From positions 1-10,842 of the forward strand of contig JASHSR010000302.1 of assembly GCA_030038645.1 (NCBI GenBank): DNA of 10,842 nt, written 5' to 3'. Shown here one piece after another: positions 7,273 to 10,842 of this stretch. Each line of letters opens with the position of its first letter. The stretch's first letter is position 1. This stretch comes from Gammaproteobacteria bacterium. GTDB lineage: Bacteria; Pseudomonadota; Gammaproteobacteria; Steroidobacterales; Steroidobacteraceae. A program made the position numbers and the translations under genes. The notes beneath the pieces were generated by a model. It saw nothing but the letters and a program-made list of their open reading frames with translations, was not told where the DNA came from and searched no databases.

Positions 7273-8265
7273 ATGAGGCGACCGCTCGAGGCCCGGGTCC
7301 ATGCGCACCTCGCGCAAGGCGGGTTCCAGTCGGGAGCCGAGCTGGCGCGCCGCCTCGGCGTCAGCCGCAGCGCAGTCTGGAAGGCGGTGGTGTCGCTGCG
7401 CGAAGGAGGTCTCGTCGTGCATGCCGTGCGCAACCGCGGGTACCGGCTGGCGGCCCCCTGCGAGCCGCTCGATGCGGCGAAGATACGCGCGGCCCTGCGC
7501 AGCGGCGTGCGAGAGCGCATCCGAGACATCGAGACGGCCTGGTCGCTCGAGTCCACGAATGCAGCACTCCTCGCGCGGACCGACTTGGCGCCGGGCCAAG
7601 CCGATGTGCTCCTCGCGGAGTATCAAACAGCCGGCCGGGGGCGGCGCGGGCGCGCGTGGCTCGCCCCGCCCGGCGGAGCCATCTGCCTGACGCTCGCCTG
7701 GAGCTTTCGCGAGGTGCCGCGCGACCTGGGGGCTCTCGCGCTCGCCGTCGGAGTCTGCGTCCTGCGGGCGCTGCGCCGGCGCGTTGAGGAGCCCATCGCG
7801 CTCAAGTGGCCCAACGATCTGATGCTCGGGGATCGCAAGCTCGCGGGGATTCTCATCGAGATGCGGGCGGAGTCCGGCGGCCCGACGTACGTCGTCATCG
7901 GCATCGGGATCAATGTGGCGCTCGGGGCGGCAGTGCTCGAGCGGATCGCGGCGGCGGGTACTCGCGCCACCGACCTCAAATCGGCGGGGGCCGACCCCGC
8001 GCCGCGCAACGCCATCGTCGCGGAGCTCATCGGGGAGATGGTGCCCGGGCTCGCGGTGTTCGAGCGCGAGGGGCTGCGTCCGTTCGTCGAAGAGTGGAAG
8101 GCCGCCGACGCGCTGCGCGGGCGCGCAGTGCGTGTGCAGACAGGCGAGACGAGCGCGCGCGGCGTCGCGCGCGGCATCGATATCGGCGGAGCCCTGCTTG
8201 TCGAGACGCCTCAGGGCCTGCGGAAGTTCATATCCGGGGAGGTGAGCGTGAGGCCCGAGGAATGA
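7273..8265 (+). CDS. birA: Bifunctional biotin-[acetyl-CoA-carboxylase] ligase / biotin repressor BirA
   Basis: BirA activates biotin with ATP and attaches it to the carrier domain of acetyl-CoA carboxylase; forms with a DNA-binding domain also repress biotin synthesis genes. This 330-residue protein has the N-terminal winged helix-turn-helix (about 1-60, with GAELARRLGVSRSAVWKAVV at 21-40), so it is a group II, dual-function type. The catalytic core shows ESTNAALLAR (93-102), the biotin/ATP loop GRGRRGRAW (121-129), KWPNDLMLGDRKLAGILIE (178-196) and GIGINV (210-215). A small C-terminal domain (about 282-325) follows. ATG at 7273 lies two bases after the plsY stop; a 7240 start inside plsY would add 11 residues and is less likely. 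Its stop overlaps the next ATG (ATGA). Whether it represses biotin genes here cannot be seen. Confidence 0.95.
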   Translation: MRRPLEARVHAHLAQGGFQSGAELARRLGVSRSAVWKAVVSLREGGLVVHAVRNRGYRLAAPCEPLDAAKIRAALRSGVRERIRDIETAWSLESTNAALLARTDLAPGQADVLLAEYQTAGRGRRGRAWLAPPGGAICLTLAWSFREVPRDLGALALAVGVCVLRALRRRVEEPIALKWPNDLMLGDRKLAGILIEMRAESGGPTYVVIGIGINVALGAAVLERIAAAGTRATDLKSAGADPAPRNAIVAELIGEMVPGLAVFEREGLRPFVEEWKAADALRGRAVRVQTGETSARGVARGIDIGGALLVETPQGLRKFISGEVSVRPEE

Positions 8266-9233
8266 GCGTGCGGGAGCGAGGAGCGAGGGCGCCGAGCGCT
8301 GGCGCGCGAGTGGCTACGGCGGCGGCGAGTGCGGCGGTGGCCCCGGCCCGGCACGCGGCCGCAGGCGCGAGCGTGCTGCTCGTCGACATCGGCAACACCA
8401 GAATCAAATGGGCGCTCTGGCGTAATGGCCGCATCGGCCCAGTGCGGGCGGCTGCTCATGCCGGTTGGTCGCGGAGGGACTACGAGAGGCGGATCTTCGG
8501 CGGCGGGCCAGGGAAGCTCTCGCGGATCATCGTCGCAAGCGTCGCCGGGGCACGCGTCGATCGGCTGTTTGCGGCGGCGGCGCGGAAAGCGGCCGGGACT
8601 CAGCCGAAATTCATCGCGACTTCTCGGCGAGCCGCGAGCGTCACGACACGCTATGTCGATCCGTGGCGCTTGGGCGTGGACCGCTTCGTCGGTGCGATTG
8701 CCGCGCACCATCTGGTCGGAGCGCGTGCGGCGTGCGTGGTCAATGCCGGCACGACCGTGACCATCGACCTCATCGACGCGAAGGGCGTGCACCGCGGTGG
8801 TGCCATTCTGCCCGGCCCGCCGCTCATGGTGCAGAGCTTGCTGGAAAGCACCGCAGGCATCGAGCGGAGGGCACGCGAGCCCACGCCGGAACACGGTCGG
8901 CTGAGACGCGCCGGTCAGAGCCGCGCAGGCCAGAGCGGACGCGCGTCGGACCTCTTCGCCCGAAGCACGAAGACCGCCATCAGGCAGGGCGCGCTCCATG
9001 CGGTGGCTGCTGCGGTCGATCGCGCCGTCGCCGAGGCGCGTAAGGTCCTGGGCGTCGTGCCGATCGTTCTGTTGACCGGCGGCGGAGCGGCGCCGCTCGA
9101 GCCGCTCATCCGATCTCGCCATGTCGGGGTCGCGGATCTCGTGCTGAGAGGGGTCGCGGCGCATGCGGGGCTCGCCTTGCGTGCCGGCGCCCTGGCCCGG
9201 GTTGCATCGGATGCCGGGCTTGCCACCCGATAG
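8262..9233 (+). CDS. coaX: Type III pantothenate kinase CoaX
   Basis: CoaX phosphorylates pantothenate with ATP in the first step of coenzyme A synthesis; type III enzymes belong to the ASKHA fold. In the 323-residue product the phosphate-binding motif is VDIGNTRIKWAL (41-52). LGVDR (137-141) gives the likely catalytic base D140, NAGTTVTIDLID (161-172) is the second phosphate motif, and GGAILPGPPLMVQSL (179-193) and LLTGGGAAPL (270-279) follow. ATG at 8262 overlaps the birA stop as ATGA. It adds about 37 Ala/Arg-rich residues before the usual start of the family; GTG codons at 8310, 8337 and 8373 are alternatives, with 8373 giving a conventional VLLVDIG start. An Arg/Gly/Gln-rich insertion (about 206-229) with a repeated AGQS unit interrupts the loop before LFARSTKTAI. 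Asn161 stands where many homologues have Asp or Ser. Length is therefore greater than the usual 240-270. Confidence 0.9.
   Translation: MSVRERGARAPSAGARVATAAASAAVAPARHAAAGASVLLVDIGNTRIKWALWRNGRIGPVRAAAHAGWSRRDYERRIFGGGPGKLSRIIVASVAGARVDRLFAAAARKAAGTQPKFIATSRRAASVTTRYVDPWRLGVDRFVGAIAAHHLVGARAACVVNAGTTVTIDLIDAKGVHRGGAILPGPPLMVQSLLESTAGIERRAREPTPEHGRLRRAGQSRAGQSGRASDLFARSTKTAIRQGALHAVAAAVDRAVAEARKVLGVVPIVLLTGGGAAPLEPLIRSRHVGVADLVLRGVAAHAGLALRAGALARVASDAGLATR
8910..8939 (+). repeat. Degenerate 15-bp tandem repeat in coaX
   Basis: GCCGGTCAGAGCCGC (8910-8924) and GCAGGCCAGAGCGGA (8925-8939) share 11 of 15 bases and encode AGQSR then AGQSG in frame. It lies in the insertion that lengthens this CoaX relative to its family. 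Confidence 0.55.
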
Positions 9234-9243
9234 AGGACGTGCT

Positions 9244-9260
9244 GCGGCGCACGGCGCCGC
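9244..9260 (+). terminator. GC-rich hairpin downstream of coaX
   Basis: GCGGCGC (9244-9250) and GCGCCGC (9254-9260) form a perfect 7-bp stem with a three-base loop, beginning ten bases after the coaX stop. No T-run follows, so it may attenuate transcription or protect the 3' end of the mRNA rather than terminate fully. Confidence 0.35.
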
Positions 9261-9305
9261 CCAGGCTGCAGCCGCCTCCTTGGCTGAATGGCCTACCCGT
9301 GGACT

Positions 9306-9314
9306 TGGTAGAAT
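9306..9314 (+). promoter_or_regulatory. Candidate extended -10 promoter for the SPOR gene
   Basis: TGGTAGAAT reads as an extended -10 element (TGn then TAGAAT, five of six consensus bases). No good -35 lies 16-18 bases upstream; TTGGCT at 9280 is too far. Transcription would start near 9321, about 65 bases before the proposed translation start. Confidence 0.35.
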
Positions 9315-9386
9315 CCGGCCAGGCTGGTGGAGGCGGGGGTCTCGAGCGGCTGAGCCGAGCCATTGGGCGCGGGTCGCGAAACGAAC

Positions 9387-10340
9387 TTGAGCTTGCGCGC
9401 TACATTTCTTCTGCTGCTCTTGGCGAATCTGGTCTTCTTCGCCTGGGCCGCTCTCATCGATGTCGCACCCGAGCCGCCACAGAGCGACAGCATCAGCGGC
9501 CTTCCGCGCCTGCAATTGTTGAGCGAGGTACGCGCGCGGCAGCCGGCGACGCCGCCCGCTTCCGCTCGGACCGCCGGCGCCTCAACGGTAACGGGCAGCG
9601 CTTCAGTGAAGGGTGGCGCGAGTGATGCCCCCGCAGCGACGAATGGCGCCGCCGCAGCGAGCGCTGTGCACGATCCGGCCGCGAGCGGCGATCCTGCGGC
9701 GATCCCTGCAGGGGCCGTGAGCGCCGATCGTTGCGTGACCGTCGGGCCGTTCAGTGATGTACAGCGCGCGAGCGAGGCGACCGCGCTGCTGCGGCAGCGA
9801 GGCTTCAGGCCGCGTCCGCGCGTCGAGGCGACTCAACAGCAGGGCTACTGGGTCTATGTCGGAGGTTTCAAATCGCAGGCCGCTGAGACGAGCGCCGTCC
9901 GGCGACTCGAGCGAAACGGCGTCACCGATGCCAAGATCATGCCCGCCTCCGGCGACGAGGGACGGCGCGTATCCGTCGGCTTATTCACCCGCCGCGACGA
10001 TGCCGAGCGCCGCGGGCGCGCCGTTCGCAGCCTCGGCTTCAATGTTCAGATCGAGGAGCAGCCCCCAGCCGGGACAGCTCGCTGGATCGACGTGAACCTC
10101 GCTTCCAGCGCTCAGGCGCTCCCGACGGAGAGCCTGCTGTCGCTGGAAGAGGGCGGATCGAGGCTGGAGATCGCGGAATGTCCCTCGGACGCTCAGCCGA
10201 GCGCGGTGGAGGAGCAACCGACGGAAGCGGGCTCGACTGCCGAGAAGGCCGGTACGTTGGCAGCGCCGCGTGCGGCACCCACATCCAGGCCGGTGTTATC
10301 CAAGCCGCTGACAGCGCAAGGATCGCCGCAGCCGGGGTGA
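9387..10340 (+). CDS. Single-pass membrane protein with SPOR-type repeats
   Basis: This 317-residue protein has one N-terminal membrane anchor (about 4-25, LRATFLLLLLANLVFFAWAA), an Ala/Pro/Ser-rich linker (about 50-110), a SPOR-like region and a disordered tail (about 238-317). SPOR domains bind denuded peptidoglycan glycans, often at the division septum, so a periplasmic cell-wall role is likely; the exact role is unknown. Three copies of a V-x-V-G-x-F strand occur at VTVGPF (117-122), VYVGGF (156-161) and VSVGLF (195-200), exactly 39 residues apart, each followed by a helix and G-F/V-T. This equals about one and a half SPOR domains. The start is uncertain: TTG at 9387 fits a short membrane leader, TTG at 9393 or 9363 are alternatives, and no ATG or strong ribosome binding site is present. 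Proteins of this kind often follow birA-coaX in gammaproteobacteria. Confidence 0.82.
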   Translation: MSLRATFLLLLLANLVFFAWAALIDVAPEPPQSDSISGLPRLQLLSEVRARQPATPPASARTAGASTVTGSASVKGGASDAPAATNGAAAASAVHDPAASGDPAAIPAGAVSADRCVTVGPFSDVQRASEATALLRQRGFRPRPRVEATQQQGYWVYVGGFKSQAAETSAVRRLERNGVTDAKIMPASGDEGRRVSVGLFTRRDDAERRGRAVRSLGFNVQIEEQPPAGTARWIDVNLASSAQALPTESLLSLEEGGSRLEIAECPSDAQPSAVEEQPTEAGSTAEKAGTLAAPRAAPTSRPVLSKPLTAQGSPQPG

Positions 10341-10397
10341 AGCAGGGCGAGGAGCGCCGGTCTGGAAGCGCGAGCGGATCGCGGTGACCGGCTGCGG

Positions 10398-10403
10398 TAA
10401 GAT
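10398..10403 (+). promoter_or_regulatory. Possible -10 element of tRNA-Thr
   Basis: TAAGAT sits 18 bases before the tRNA and is followed by a GC-rich discriminator (CGGCTCCCGCGCC), as at stringently controlled stable-RNA promoters. It matches four of six consensus bases, and no good -35 is seen at 16-18 bases upstream. Confidence 0.3.
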
Positions 10404-10421
10404 CGGCTCCCGCGCCGTCAT

Positions 10422-10493
10422 GCCGGCTTAGCTCAGTGGTAGAGCAGCGGTTTTGTAAACCGTTGGTCGGGAGTTCAAATCTCTCAGCCGGCA
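10422..10493 (+). tRNA. thrU: tRNA-Thr(UGU)
   Basis: The 72-base sequence folds as a full cloverleaf. The acceptor stem is GCCGGCT (10422-10428) with AGCCGGC (10486-10492) and discriminator A. The D-arm is GCTC/GAGC, the anticodon stem GCGGT/ACCGT (one G-U pair), and the T-arm GGGAG/CTCTC around TTCAAAT. The loop TTTGTAA gives anticodon TGT at 10454-10456, reading threonine ACN codons ending in A/G. The bases after the discriminator are TCA, so 3' CCA is not encoded, unlike E. coli thrU. Its place after birA, a pantothenate kinase and a SPOR gene matches the E. coli birA-coaA-thrU order. The symbol is by that analogy. Confidence 0.96.
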
Positions 10494-10499
10494 TCATCA

Positions 10500-10524
10500 A
10501 TAACTTTATAAATTATATAGTTAT
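10500..10524. repeat. Near-perfect AT-rich 25-nt palindrome
   Basis: The sequence is symmetric about base 10512: ATAACT (10500-10505) mirrors AGTTAT (10519-10524) and TATAA (10507-10511) mirrors TTATA (10513-10517). Only the 10506/10518 pair (T/T) fails, so 11 of 12 pairs match. It begins seven bases after the tRNA-Thr end. It could be a protein-binding operator, a recombination core site or a weak transcript end. Confidence 0.8.
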
Positions 10525-10554
10525 GCTTAGATCGCCCTGATGGCCAATAGGCCT

Positions 10555-10588
10555 TGGCACGCCGCTGGCACAGTTTGGCACAGCGGCG
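10555..10588. repeat. Phased TGGCAC repeats overlapping an 8-bp inverted repeat
   Basis: TGGCAC occurs at 10555, 10566 and 10576, spaced 11 and 10 bases, about one helical turn. The last two lie between CGCCGCTG (10560-10567) and CAGCGGCG (10581-10588), a perfect 8-bp inverted repeat with a 13-base interior. Such phasing is common at multi-subunit binding sites; the function here is unknown. Confidence 0.7.
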
Positions 10589-10794
10589 TAGGTGTCGCGT
10601 ATCCCGCGGTATCTCGTTGCCCAATGAGTTGCGGTGGATGATGGCGGGACACCATCGGCCACTACGAAATTTCCCGCTCTTGAGCGATTGACGTCCGGCG
10701 TTGACGCCGGCAGAGGATGGAACGCCGCGAGGCTTACGGAGCGCCGGCGAGGCGGCTCCGGATCGATGCCCCAGTGCGAGACTGTAGACACCGA

Positions 10795-10819
10795 CACCAT
10801 ATTTACCGTAAATTCGGTG
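10795..10819. promoter_or_regulatory. Operator-like 25-nt palindrome
   Basis: ATTTAC (10801-10806) mirrors GTAAAT (10808-10813) around base 10807, and CACC (10795-10798) mirrors GGTG (10816-10819). Ten of twelve pairs match. The core resembles the symmetric half-sites bound by small helix-turn-helix repressors, but no such gene is visible in the window. Confidence 0.5.
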
Positions 10820-10842
10820 GTGATGTTCTCGCGCACCCTTGA

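Larger units (their letters stand above)
10494..10842. other. Region downstream of tRNA-Thr, no gene recognised
   Basis: No further tRNA, tuf or integrase is visible in these 349 bases. It opens with an AT-rich stretch (10499-10525), then returns to high GC. It holds two 25-nt palindromes, three TGGCAC repeats and hairpins at 10560-10588, 10695-10710 (CCGGCG-TTGA-CGCCGG) and 10737-10760 (CGGAGC/GCTCCG). A minus-strand frame from GTG 10836 to 10513 (107 codons) has GC-rich third positions in its first 33 or so codons but no recognisable domain. A plus-strand frame from 10717 encodes 41 residues starting MERREAYGAP, also unrecognised. I call neither a gene. Confidence 0.5.

Noticed and set aside
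8211..9515. Minus-strand frame opposite coaX
   Set aside because: No domain; coaX motifs on the plus strand explain the region.
10500..10524. Resemblance to loxP or dif recombination sites
   Set aside because: Only the outer ATAACT/AGTTAT resembles loxP; the arm sequence and spacer length differ, and the dif consensus does not fit.
10513..10836. 107-codon minus-strand frame as a gene
   Set aside because: The start is GTG, no ribosome site or domain is visible, and the frame covers the hairpins and repeats. Left unassigned.

Overview
This is a high-GC bacterial chromosome segment, most likely from a gammaproteobacterium. The evidence is gammaproteobacterial-type rRNA, a birA - type III pantothenate kinase - SPOR protein - tRNA-Thr(UGU) order, and an ATP-dependent DNA ligase paired with its dedicated exonuclease. 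My guess of a Xanthomonadales- or Steroidobacter-like lineage is inference from gene content only; no search was run.

Layout. Bases 1-168 are the 3' end of 23S rRNA, then a spacer with two hairpins, 5S rRNA (365-483) and a strong intrinsic terminator (494-530). Bases 531-870 contain no convincing gene. A membrane-anchored PAS-GGDEF-EAL cyclic-di-GMP protein follows (871-2898, +). It converges on a two-gene minus-strand unit, a metallo-beta-lactamase-fold exonuclease (5571-4561) and an ATP-dependent DNA ligase (4577-2958), whose reading frames overlap by 17 bases. Divergent from the exonuclease, with only 17 bases between start codons, runs a tight plus-strand operon: ctlX-type amidinohydrolase (5589-6623), plsY (6620-7270), birA (7273-8265), coaX (8262-9233). 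Junctions are GTGA, a 2-base gap and ATGA, so translation is probably coupled. A SPOR-domain membrane protein (9387-10340) and tRNA-Thr (10422-10493) close the recognisable part.

How the genes relate. The operon brings together housekeeping steps: phospholipid acylation (PlsY), biotin attachment (BirA) and the first step of CoA synthesis (CoaX), led by a probable citrulline or guanidino-compound hydrolase. The exonuclease-ligase pair is a known bacterial DNA repair module; its frequent partners (Lhr-like helicase, PdeM-like phosphoesterase) are not in the window. The arrangement rrn operon ... birA, pantothenate kinase, tRNA-Thr recalls the E. coli rrnB-murB-birA-coaA-thrU order, in which further tRNAs and tuf follow.

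The last 349 bases after tRNA-Thr do not continue that order. They change to a short AT-rich stretch, carry two operator-like 25-nt palindromes, phased TGGCAC repeats and small hairpins, and contain no convincing gene. This looks like the edge of an element inserted at the tRNA, or unannotated regulatory DNA, and it is the least explained part of the window. I found no complete novel system; the other points of interest are small structural oddities.
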